Shown: one piece after another, positions 23,686-34,416 of the stretch | Layout: every line of letters begins with the position of its first letter | How positions within the stretch are numbered: the stretch's first letter is position 1 | Origin: Hemerocallis citrina | Taxonomy: Eukaryota > Streptophyta > Magnoliopsida > Asparagales > Asphodelaceae | Length of the DNA: 64,000 nt | Assembly (NCBI GenBank): GCA_017893485.1 | Contig: CM030362.1 | Location: forward strand, 263,304,255-263,368,254 | Direction: 5' to 3' | Notes under the pieces: model-generated | Seen by the model: the letters and a program-made list of their open reading frames with translations, nothing else | The model's database searches: none | What the model was told of the DNA's origin: nothing | Made by a program: the position numbers and the translations under genes

Positions 23686-24963
23686 GGGTGAAGTTCGTCA
23701 GAGGTTGCTTGAGGAAGCTCATCAGTCTTTGTATTCTATCAATCCTAGCGTTACTAAGATGTATCGAGATTTGAAGCTTCATTTATGGTGGCATGGTATG
23801 AAAAGGGCTGTAGCTCGATTTGTTTCTCAGTGTTTGATCTGTCAGCAGGTTAAGGCAGAGCATCAGACAACCGCTAGACTTCTTCAACCGCTTCCTATTC
23901 CGGAGTGGAAGTGAGAACATATCACCATGGATTTTGTGACCACTTTGCCGAGGAGTCCTAAGGGTCACAATGTTGTTTGGGTGATTGCTCATCGTTTGAC
24001 GAAGAGTGCTCGCTTCATTCCTTTTCATGTCGGTCATTCTACTGAGAGCCTTGCTGAGCGGTACACGCAAGAGATTGTTAGGCTTCATGGGGTTCCAATC
24101 AGTATTGTATCTGACAGGGATACGAGAATTAGATCTCAGTTTTGGGAGAGTCTTCAGGCTAGTTTGGGGAGTAAGTTGAAGTACAGTACAGCTTGTCATC
24201 CCCTGACTGATGGACAGTTAGAGCGGACTATTCAGATCCTTGAGGACATGTTGCGGTCCTGTATGTTGCAGTTCGGTGGATCTTGGGAGGACCATTTGCA
24301 TCTCGTGGAGTTCTCGTACAATAACAGCTTTCAGACCAGTCTTAAAGTTGCACCGTTCGAGGCACTTTATGCGCATAAGTGCAGATCACCAGTGTGCTGG
24401 GATGACATTGGTGAGAGGAAGTTGTTGGGTCCGGAGTTGATCACCAGGACAGTTGATGATGTGACTCAGATCAGAAAGCATCTTCAGGCAGCTCAGTATA
24501 GGCAGAGGCAGTGGGCTAATGTCCATCGGAGGGCTTTGGAGTTTGTTGTTGGTGACCATGCTTTCCTTAAGGTATCGCCGTGGCACGGTGTCATTCGGTT
24601 CGGTGGTGGGGGTAAGCTTAGCCCTAGGTTTATTGGACCGTTTGAGATTTTGGAGCGAGTGGGCAGGGTGGCCTATCGTCTCGCTTTGCCGCCAGCGTTA
24701 TCAGGAGTGTCCGATGTTTTCCATGTCTCACAACTCAAAAGATATATCCGCGATGAGAGTCACGTGATCGACTACTCTGAGTTGACCGTGCGGCCAGATT
24801 TGACTTGTGAGATTCCGCCAGTTGCTATTGTGGATCGGTGGGAGAAAGTGCTCAAGAACAAGGTCATCAAGCTGGTTCATGTTGCTTGGAATCCTCACTC
24901 GCCTAGTGAGTCGACTTGGGAGCTGGAGGAGATTCAGCAGAAGTTTCCTCATTTGTTTGAGTA
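23686..24963 (+). pseudogene. Integrase with chromodomain of element B (continues pol)
   Basis: The reading [19 protein letters not shown] continues pol after the Harbinger. The zinc domain has EAHQ, then an Asn (SINPS) where element F has the second His, then CLICQQVK, so one zinc ligand appears lost. A TGA at about 23912 (WK-stop-EHI) fits TGG to TGA. After it a 345-residue frame carries the core acids in MDFVTTLP, VSDRDTRI and DGQLERTI, then FIGPFEILERVG, FHVSQLKRYIRD and a chromodomain ending WELEEIQQKFPHLFE. Sequence is very close to element F. Confidence 0.92.
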
Positions 24964-25076
24964 GTGGTTGTTTTGTTTTGCTTTGTTTTCTTTCTTTTCT
25001 TTTTCTCTCGAGGTTACCCTATGTATCTTCTTTTTGAATTCCGAGGACGAAATTTTTTTTGTTAGGTGGGTAGGAT

Positions 25077-27616
25077 TGTAACCCCTATTTTTCATTTTTT
25101 GTATTCTTGGTATATTTTTTTTCTTCTTTCTTGAGTATTTATACTCTTCTTGTATTTTGGACCGTATATTGGAGTTATTTTCAATATATATATTCATTTT
25201 TGTTCATTTTGATCTTCTTGTGATTTATTTTTCTGTCCCTTGATTTGTTCTTGATCGTTATTATTTCGCTCTTCATTGATTCTTGCTTTCTTATTTTGTT
25301 TTTGTTGAGTGCTCGTGGTGTTTTAGTTGCTAATCCTATTGCTATTCATGTTGCTTTTCATCCCTAATTAACTACCAAGGCCAAATTAGCCTACAACCCT
25401 ATTTTAAATCCTATGCAAATCCTATTAAACCAAATCTCCTACTACTACTCCTAATAAACCCAAATACACCCAATACCCAATTACCCACAATCCTACTAAA
25501 AATCCTAATCCAAATCCTATATAAACTAACCCTCTACCTAAACCCTAACCTTAATTACCCTACCCCTGATCTCCCCTTATCTCTGTCCTTGCGCAGTCAA
25601 CTCCATCCCGACCTACACCCCCCTCTCCGACTGCCCCTAGCCGAAACCCCATCCACTGCACCTTCCCCTACTCCCGTCGCCACCCGACCAACACCCTAGC
25701 CGCAACCCCACCATCTCCCGAGCACTCCACTCTCTTTCTCTCCGTCCCTCCATCCATCGGCATCGCACGTCGGCAGTAGCAGCAACAGCAGCAGCGCCAG
25801 CATCGGCAAGCACCGCCACCGCCACTCCCTCTCTCTCTCTCTCTCTTGGGTTGCACGTGCACGTGGGTTGCACGTGTGGTTATGTGATTGCTTTGCCTCG
25901 TGATCTTTGTTCATGGGTTTTGTTCGTTGCCGAGAATCCGTTCCCGTTATTCTTGGTGTTCGTTCATCTTCGGTTAAGGCAAGTAACTTGTACTCAATTC
26001 ATTTGTATGATACAAGTCATAAATTCTGCTTGTAGTGTAGTTGGGTTCTAGAGGCAACTCGTGTGTGATGTATATTTGATGAGTATTGTCTCTATAGTGC
26101 TATTGACCATAGTTGTCTCACGACACAAATTTGACATGAAACAACTTAGGTTTTGACCGTTCTTGATGTGATTATATTTGTGAGATAATTATGAGAATTT
26201 GGGTGTTTGTTTGGATCCATATAATATACTTGTTGTGGACATGCTATATATACCATATTTCATGATTTTTGGACACTTAGTAGACTCTATAACATGTTTG
26301 GTTGTATTTGGAACGAGTTTCGTATATTGTATGTTGATTTGTTGTTAAAAGGAAAATCTGTATTTTGTTAGTGATCAGTTTTGACTGGTATTTTAGACTA
26401 TATTAAGTGTTGTATCTTAACTTCAGCATTAAACATGATTTTTAGAGAAATCTATCTTCTTTCCAAATTTTCTGACAGAGATCGATTTCGTTTTCGTATA
26501 TGTGAGATATGATTGTTTTACTACAGAGGTGTATTATATTTCCAGATTTTGTTTCTTAATGATTTCGATGACTAAACTATTTTGATACTAGTGCTAAGCA
26601 TATTATTCTGATCTGAAATTTTGCACAGTATTTCTACACCAATTTAGGGATTACCCAGAATTTTGCTGGATTTTATTGATGAGTTTTATATACCGTTTCA
26701 TGCTTATTTATAAAAACTATACTTGCTGGATTTTGCTCGCTGTTCTGAAAAGATTTGTATTTTTACCCTAATTCCTTAATCTATATGAAAAATATTTATG
26801 AAATATGAACGTTAGCTTATTTTTTCTATTTTCATCTCCCTTTGACGGATCTGGATTTTGTTTCACGGTTTGCGAGATATTACAGTTTTCGTACAGCAGT
26901 GTTGGGAATTCCAGATTTGCCAAACTATCGTTTCTTGATATTTTTTGATTTTTGTTGCTTAAACTAGTCTTACTGGAAAATTTTGAAACTTTATATTCTG
27001 ATACTAGACATATAGAGGAATACCCCAGATTTTTCTTGGATTTATTTGAGATGTTTTGATGCTGTTTTCCTGACTGTGAATTTGATTTGCTGATTTCTGG
27101 CTGAACGTATTTTCTGGTTTCAAATCAGTTTTCCATGTACTTGTATCCTGCATTACAAGCGGCCCGTAACTTGCATTGACGAGTACATGTTTTCATTTTC
27201 CTTCTCCTATAATTTATTGATCGCAGATCAGGATGGTCGTTTGCCCGATGGTATTGGAGAAATGAAATATTAGTGCTGGACTTCTTTTTGCTATTATTGT
27301 TATCTGTTAGTTTTGAACAATGTATTTGAGTACATGGATTTTATTTGTATTTGGAAAATGTGACCCAGGATATTAACTTGTTCGGATATGTTTATTTGAG
27401 ACTATTATAATAATGGATTTCAATTAATTTCTGTTGGCACTTTGTTTTGTTTTGAGATATATATGTCTGTGTGAGGATGATTCTTTTGGCTTTCGACTCT
27501 GATTATTCTGAGATTTGTTGTAAAGATTCTGAAAAGCTAATGGATGATGCAAATCATTTGCTGGGTTGAGTCGCGTATCCGTATTCCGTATTCTTTTTGG
27601 GAAGCGGGACGTGACA
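25077..27616 (+). mobile_element. 3' LTR of element B
   Basis: It starts TGTAACCCC after a purine-rich tract (GGTGGGTAGGAT, 25065-25076) and ends GGGACGTGACA, followed by the duplication atgtc. It includes a TATA-like TATATAAA at 25518-25525, a (CT)n run at about 25827-25846 and three CACGTG motifs at 25854-25876, none of which remain in the 5' copy. Compared with the 5' LTR it lacks the solo LTR and a roughly 1.2-kb central block. Confidence 0.9.
25854..25876 (+). promoter_or_regulatory. Cluster of three G-boxes in LTR B
   Basis: CACGTG occurs at 25854-25859, 25860-25865 and 25871-25876, about 330 bp downstream of the TATA-like sequence. G-boxes are bound by bZIP and bHLH factors in plants. 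A role here is inferred from density only. Confidence 0.4.
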
Positions 27617-27621
27617 ATGTC

Positions 27622-27830
27622 TCACGCTATGGATCATTCTGGAGCTGACCTCATTACACGAACTCCCTGTGAGTATTTCTCTCGTCCCGAAATACTGGAG
27701 ATCAACCCCACTCCACAGATCATAATGGGGACCTATTTCATCCCTCGTCTGGAATACTGGGGAATATCTCACTCCGTGGATCATTCTGGAGCCTCCCTAC
27801 CCACGATCATTCTTGCTTTATCATATCTCC
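27622..27830 (-). repeat. Continuation of the ~145-bp tandem array of element E
   Basis: After the target duplication the array resumes with the same unit (landmark ctctcgtcc at about 27678, aatactgg...cattctgg half-units), proving that element B inserted into it. The array ends near 27810. From there to 28141 I see no coding sequence and no pol homology. Confidence 0.8.
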
Positions 27831-28141
27831 CTTCTAGTGCCCGAGTCAAGTTCTCAGCATGTCTTCTAGCTCTCGGTTGCACTACTTGAGGGTCAGTGAC
27901 CACTCAGTCCTTAGAAGAAAATGAGGCTTACCAAGTAGATGGCAAAAATTTCAGCTTTATGCCTTATCCCGAACACTTAATAAAATAAGCACAAGACAAG
28001 AGATGACCAAATGCCCAAAAACTTTCATGCTTTATAAAAAATCATACTATCTTGCTACAAAATATATTACAAGTTTGTCGTCCATGGCTTGCAAAAAATG
28101 CAACTAACAAAATATATTACTATCCTGGACCATGCACAACT

Positions 28142-29129
28142 TCACACTTCTTTCCAGTTAAGCTGAAGTTCGTTCCTGGCGGTCAGGCTTCTTCCCTTTA
28201 TTGACCACCTTCCGTAACTGGTCATTGGGGTTCCCCTGCAGTTGTGGACAATTCGATTTCTTGTGCCTGGCTTCTCCGCAGTTATAGCTAGTGTTTGTCT
28301 GGGCTCTTTTCGAGCATTGACTCTTGATATGATCTTGTTCCTTACAAAAGTAACACACCACCATCTGACTAGTCTTTTTAAGCTTTCTCGACTCGTGAGT
28401 TGAGTTCCGCTTGTCATGGTCAGGGGTGAGAATATACTTCTTCCTCTTTTCTTCGTCTCAGCCTCGCCTTGACTTTGTCTCAAGCCCATTTCTGTTACCG
28501 TGGCTCACCTTACTAGCTTATCGAATCGGCGAATGCCTAACGGAACCATCATCGACCTCAGTCCAGGCCTAAGCCCATGCTCAAACCTCTGGGCCTTCTT
28601 TGCTTCTTCTTGAACCATCTCTGGTGCATACCATGACAGCTGGGAAAACTTCGTCTCATACTCCCTGACAGACATATTTCCCTACTTCAGGTTGTGGAAC
28701 TCCATTGCCTTTTCTTCCTGCTTATCCATGGAAAAATAGTGTTGTCGAAAATCCTCAAGAAAATCTTCCCAAGTGATTGGATCTTCTCCAAGACCATGCT
28801 TCATAGATTGCCACCATACTCCGGCATCCTTCTCCAGTAAGATTGTGGCCAGACGAACCTTGCTTTCTTCTGGAGTCATCAGCACTTCGAATACCGTTTC
28901 CACCTGATGTATCCAGTCATCAGCACCGAAGACTGGCAGGTTTCATCCTCTTGAACGATTCCACCATCTTTATCGGGTCTGCGGGTGCAACAACTCCTGG
29001 TGTTCCTTGTGGCGGTGCTAGGTTGCTGCTAGCTTCCACAAATGCTCCTATCATCTGGTATACACGGGTAAACTCTGCTTCAACATTGAAGTTGGTGTCG
29101 TTGGTCCTACTGCCTTCGCCCTCAGCCAT
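28142..29129 (-). pseudogene. gag of element E (minus strand)
   Basis: Starting at MAEGEGSRTNDTNF (29129), it has an N-terminal segment with FTRVYQMIGAF, PIKMVESFKRMKP, then after a frameshift near 28920 WIHQVETVFEVLMT and AGVWWQSMKHGL. A TAG near 28681 fits CAG to TAG. The frame continues as MSVREYETKFSQLSWYAP, and then two zinc-knuckle motifs: CYFCKEQDHIKSQC, complete, and SYNCGEARHKKSNC, whose first Cys is Ser. The capsid is close to that of element A. No protease or polymerase follows; the next sequence is the tandem array and the PPT. So E makes, at most, Gag and needs polymerase from another element. Confidence 0.88.
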
Positions 29130-29331
29130 TCCACGATGGCTGTTTCTGATTCTTCTGGATGCCCTTCAAGGAAAGAAAACACACAGGGTTAGTTCTGGAT
29201 GTAGGGAAGATCATAAACATAAGTGAGAAAGTGAAACAATTATGGTTTTGATCTTCCAGCAATCCAAGCTAAACCCAGCTATACGACATTTTAAGTCAAA
29301 TTTCTACTGTGTTAGCCTACAATTTGAAGTC

Positions 29332-29346
29332 AACTCTTAGACCACT
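29332..29346 (-). other. Primer binding site of element E (degenerate)
   Basis: On the minus strand, just after the LTR end, the sequence reads AAGTGGTCTAAGAGTT. This resembles TGGTATCAGAG (initiator tRNA-Met) with a few changes and is at the expected position. Confidence 0.6.
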
Positions 29347-29348
29347 TT

Positions 29349-32300
29349 TGTAATGCCCCGGATCCCCGTTACCGGACATCCGTGATACAACCAGAATCTT
29401 TGCCTTCAAATGCATCTCAACTCAGTAATAACACGAAAATTTAAACACTTTTTATTGTCAAATAAAGTCATTACATCATCGATTACAACCAATATCATGT
29501 TCTTGAACAAGAATACAAATTACATTAACTCATTACATCTTATTACAAAATATTTACTAACTCCTCTTGTAAAGCTATCAGCTATCTTCCGGAATGGTAA
29601 TCGACTAATCACTGCCAAAGCTTCGCTGAGTGGTCAATCTTCATCCCTGGGACTTGCCCCTCGGCTTGAGTCTTCCGCTGCGCGACTCTGATATTTCTGC
29701 ACCTGCTCGAAAGGTAGGACCAATACCTAAAAGGTGAGGAACGTCAGTAATTCTACTAACGCAATGCTGATAAGAAACACCAATCTCTAAACTGGCAACC
29801 ACAAACCATCTTGAATGGAACAAGAAACGTGCATCCTAATTCCCTAGTGTTCGTGTATGCCATGATCTAATAACTAAATGCATCATTCACATGCCTTACT
29901 CTAATGCAAGCAAGACTTTGGAACTCTGGATACGCATGCATCCCATACTACATACGTTCCAGATCAATGCATGACATAGCCTAATATAATGTACAGAACA
30001 AAGAATGCACACGATGCACCTACTCTAATGCAATTCATTTTGGAACGTATGCATCCCATACTACATACTTTCCCAAAATCAACTTCAATGGAAACGTATG
30101 CATTCCATACTACATACTTTCCAAGGAGTTCATCTCTCCTAAATGTAGGGTTCAATCCCTCGCCATGCATCCTACTCTTGTACTCATCCTGTTCCCAATA
30201 GATTTACCGTGTCTGAGGAGGTTGCAGTCATTCGGTTTAGTCCATTACTGCAGTCCCTAAAGTGGTGGTCGTTTTTGTCACTTAGTACCCGTGCACGGAC
30301 CTCACTCAATAAGCCGTGAAAAACCTTCCGGTACAAAACCATGTACCCATGATATCAAGATAATATATATATATAAACAACACCGATGTTCATAGGAACA
30401 CGACAGCCTCGAGATTCAAATTCCCCTATCCGACATGAGTTTCTCTCCCCGTTCCTTACCCCGGCTCTGTGAGAATTAATAGATCGAGATACGAGACCCG
30501 TGAACTCAAAACCTGATAACCAAATCCGTATCCCTACGACAGGAAAAGTACAACACTACGACAGGAAAAGTACAACACCTGACTATGGTCTACTAGTGCT
30601 AATGCAATGTTCATACACCTAATACATCACTCTAATCCAAGACTCACTCTAAACATCCAGGTAACATAAAGGGTTCCTCCCATAATCCTGCCTATCGACT
30701 CGAGGGGCCCCGGCGACACAACATCCTGCTCGCCACTTCCCCTAGCTTGGAATTCGACCTTCACCACGGCCCGTGATCATCCTTACCCGGTATGAATACA
30801 ACTCGACGGCACCATTTCGGACATCCAACACCTCGGCAGAAGTTCAAATCTTAGGGTCGATAGATGTAGGGTATCACCCTACCCTTGTGACTAACTCGAG
30901 TCACAACATCCTCAACAGGAGTCAAATACCAACAAGACTTGTAAAATAACACAAATCATCCCAAATAACAAGTTATCAACTCTTATTTGCAAGAGGGGAA
31001 AGGTTCTCCCAACACTTAGTCAAAAACCATGACTAAACCAAATTATGGTGTTTCTGCCTGAAACTTAAAAAGGTCATAACTCCCACAATACAACTCAGAT
31101 TTAGGTGTTCTAGCCCATTCTAGAAAGCTAAGAACCTAGGCTACAACTCTCTAGTTGATCATCACCTCAGATTCAATCATCTCCTTGCTCAAAACAGCCT
31201 CACAAACTTCAGCCTGTGTACTTCCTGTACACTGGCTGCACCTTACCGACAACATAAAAATCTACTCGCTCATCGGAAAGATACAAATTTAGGTTCTATG
31301 AAAAGATGTGGTTGTCCTCTACAACTTTCTAGTTGATCACCAATCCAAATTGTTCCATTTGATCACCCTAAACCATTCAGCTTCCTCAGGTATACAGAAG
31401 CACACATAAAGCACTACACAAACAGAGCCTATAGCTCAAAATCTGGTTCTGTTCCAACTTGCAAAAATCATATATATTACTCCACTTACAGGAATTTCTT
31501 GAAATAAGACTTTTTTGAAAGCTCAAGATGTCTACTACAACTCTCTAGTTGTACACTTCCTCAAATTCTGCTCTTACAGAGTCATAAAGGTACCATCTTA
31601 TCAGGGTGTCAATACTGACTAAGTTATGCACAATACTCACTTAAATATTCATAATAAATCACATGAATAACCAATGGTCATCAAATTTGCATTTCCAGAT
31701 TCTAGACATCATCATGTATAACATGCAAAAAACATCACATCCATATTCCAAGTATTCAATGATTTCTACCTATTATAAACATGCATAAAAGTTCTACTGT
31801 TCTTCAGTCACTGCCATGAATACTCCTAATTAATTAATTTTGAACATGCATCCAATTTCGTCCAAATAATTTCAATATTTTTCTATGGAGTCTAGATTCA
31901 AGCATGATGTCATGGTAAAAATTTCAGAAGTAGATCATATATCAGTTAATTCTAAGAATTTCCACAAGTTCAGGTTATACAATAGACAGAACCAGTCGCT
32001 GCGTTACGAACCAGTCATCAAAATTGATTTTATTAAAATACCAATAAATATCAAAAAAATCCGAAATAAATCATGTAGCTTCTAGATATACATAATATCA
32101 TTCTGCAAAAAAGTTCATGATCAAATTCCATATTTGTTGCTCTCTGGAAATTCGGGAACATAGCATGCAGATTGTGTTTTTCTATTTCAGTTTCAGATTC
32201 TAAACAAACTACTTCTAATCAATCATCCTCATGCTACTATTACTCATTTCATGCAAGAAATCAAACAAGAAGAACAAGAACAGGGTTTAGTGAACTCCCC

Positions 32301-32876
32301 ACCCTTGAGTGTAGTTTGAGAAGAAGAGAATAGCTTGGCCTTCCTCCTTGATTCCTCCTCCAAAGCACTTGATTTTCCTCTTTTCCTTGCATTTTTTTAC
32401 TCCCTCTTTTTCTCTTTTTTTTTCTGAAAATTTCAGAACTGAATAAGAGTGAAAGGGAGGGGTTTAATAATGAATTGAGAAGAGTGAGGGGTTCAAGTGG
32501 GGTTGGCCGGCATAGGGGATAGTAGGGGTGAGGTGGCATAGTGATTTCTCCAAAACTAGCTTCTAATAGCTCATGGTTTTGGGGGACATTTTGCATGGCT
32601 AAAATTTTTAGTCTTTGATTGAGATGAGATGAGAGATGAAAGGTGAGATTTGAGTGCATGCAAAAAATTATCTATTTTAGTACCATACAATTAAATATTT
32701 GCATATGTATCACCCTCAAAACTAGTGTATGTACTAGTGTCGGTTCTCTCATTCTCGTGTACCACCGTAAACGCAACCATTCACATTCATATAGAAAAAT
32801 ACATAATCGCGTGTAAATCTAAACTATACAGGGATTATAACGAAAATAGTTATATGCTATTTTGCGAGATGTTACA
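29349..32876 (-). mobile_element. 5' LTR of element E, 3.5 kb
   Basis: Read on the minus strand it begins TGTAACATCTCGC at 32876 and ends CCGGGGCATTACA at 29349, with the PBS next. Its first 1.2 kb matches 1-1222. It shares with LTRs A, C and D a block whose minus-strand reading includes GCGAGGGATTGAACCC (about 30150). Internally, a segment of about 29 bp (acgtatgcatcccatact... type) occurs three times between 29930 and 30122, and a 21-bp unit is duplicated at 30536-30577. No gene is seen in it. Confidence 0.9.
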
Positions 32877-34044
32877 ATTTTGCAATGTGCTAAAAATAGC
32901 ATAAAAGAGTACGGAATGATCAAAAGGGAATAAAAGAACCCAATAAGAGTGAAAGTTTTATTATTAAAAGAAATCTGATACAATAATCAAGAAAATAAAA
33001 TAAAACCCAAAATTAAAAAAATGGGGGTTACATTTGGGCTCAAATATAAATAGCCGATCAATTAGGAATAGAAAATAAAGTTTAAATATACCATTATTAA
33101 TAAATATAATTTTCGATTAGAAAATATTTTAATAGAAGGTCCAAATCGAATTAAAGCAAAAATGAATTTATAACTAATTGAAATACAGAAAATATTCAGA
33201 AAATATGTATTTGCGAGAACGGGGGTCACAACCAATTTCCAAAGGTCCGCTAGCAAAGGTAAAGATCAATTTCTTGAAATCGCCCTTGTATTTTTGTAGG
33301 AATTTTTCGACGAATTAGGAAAATTTAGGGTTTTGTTGGTTGATTAATATAAGATCCATTTTCTTCTTGTTCTTGTTGAGTTTTCTTGAGATTTTGAATT
33401 GCTAAGAGAGAAATAGTTTATACCAGAGTTGGGGCTTTTATGTGGGTTGTTGAGTTAGATGTTAAATGGATGTTGTTGCTAGTGAGAGTTAAGAGTTGTT
33501 AGCAGATGGGCTGCTTGTGAAGTTAATTTGGTGGGGAAATTAGGTATAAAGGACAACTTTTTCTTTTGGTAAAATGGGTTTTGTTAAGGTTAGATGTATC
33601 AAATGTGAGTTAGTCTCGAAATGCTTTCCTCATTCAAGTTTAAAAAATTTGAGGTTTTAATAGCCCTTGTTGCTTAATGGGTATTGATTTACCTAGTAGG
33701 CTTATTACCTGTCTCCCTTGTGATTAAATTGGAGAACGAAATAATCAATTGTTAATGTATTGCTATATTTCATAGATAGATTTTGTTATGTAGCTTTTGA
33801 TGGTCGAAGAGTGCATTATTGATTTATATCATTCTTGTATTTGCTATGCTTTTTGTTCTTTTTCAACTTAGAAATTTAGGGTTGCTTCTTTTTTTTTCTT
33901 TGATAATTGTTGATTACTTGATTCTAGGTTTCTTAAGTGATTATGCTTGAATTTTAGAGTATGTTAGAAATCCAGGGTTGTTTAATAATTTAATTACTTG
34001 TTATTAGCACTAATTGTTATTTTTCTTAATTTATTGTAGGTAAT
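32877..34044 (+). other. AT-rich sequence upstream of the hAT gene
   Basis: No coding sequence is recognisable. From about 33250 the composition resembles a plant 5' leader and intron. A plausible splice acceptor, TTTATTGTAG, ends at 34039 just before the first ATG of the hAT reading. 32877-33250 shows nothing identifiable. Confidence 0.35.
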
Positions 34045-34411
34045 ATGGTATCTATGACTACAAGTATGAATAGCATAGTACTCATGCGGGTTCCACTTCC
34101 ACCAGTGAAGCCCCACAACCTGCACCCTCAAATCCGATTCCAGCCACAACCCCTAAACCTGAAGTAATAGTTTCTAATGAAAGTAGTAGTCATAGTGAAG
34201 ATAGTTGCAAGCATGCTGCGGTTGGGGCTCCCAGGAAGTCAGAGGTATGGCAACATAGCGTTAAGGTTCTAAGAAAAAATAATAAGGGGGAAGTGATTCA
34301 CCTTGCAATATGCAATTACTGCAAAGCAGAGTCACCTTGCCATCCAATTAAAAATGGGATTTCAAGTTTCTTGCATCATCTTAGGAAGAATTGCAAATCT
34401 TCTCTATATAA
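34045..34411 (+). pseudogene. hAT (RICESLEEPER-like) gene, N-terminal part with BED zinc finger
   Basis: After a frame change near 34076 the reading is Ser/Pro/Thr-rich (HAGSTSTSEAPQPAPS) and then enters a BED-type zinc finger: VWQHSVKV, AICNYCKAESPCH, and SSFLHHLRKNC, giving the Cys-Cys-His-Cys ligand set. BED fingers bind the ends of hAT transposons, and the domesticated RICESLEEPER/DAYSLEEPER proteins have the same layout. The frame is cut at SSLYKR by solo LTR C; the rest of the protein is at 37391-37913. Confidence 0.78.
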
Positions 34412-34416
34412 AAGGT

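Larger units (their letters stand above)
2111..27616 (+). mobile_element. Ty3/gypsy Tekay-like element B with nested insertions
   Basis: The element starts TGTAACCCC and ends GGCGTGACA. It is flanked by the 5-bp duplication atgtc (2106-2110 and 27617-27621). Order is 5' LTR, tRNA-Met-type PBS, gag, protease, RT, RNase H, integrase, chromodomain, PPT, 3' LTR: the chromovirus order. It inserted into the tandem array of element E. It is broken by a solo LTR at 2869-4647 and by a Harbinger-like element at 10327-23682 that itself holds element A. Frameshifts and stops in gag and pol show it is inactive. Confidence 0.92.

Noticed and set aside
25637..25914. Several overlapping minus-strand frames near the (CT)n run
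   Set aside because: Arg/Glu/Ala-rich products of a simple repeat in the LTR; not conserved.
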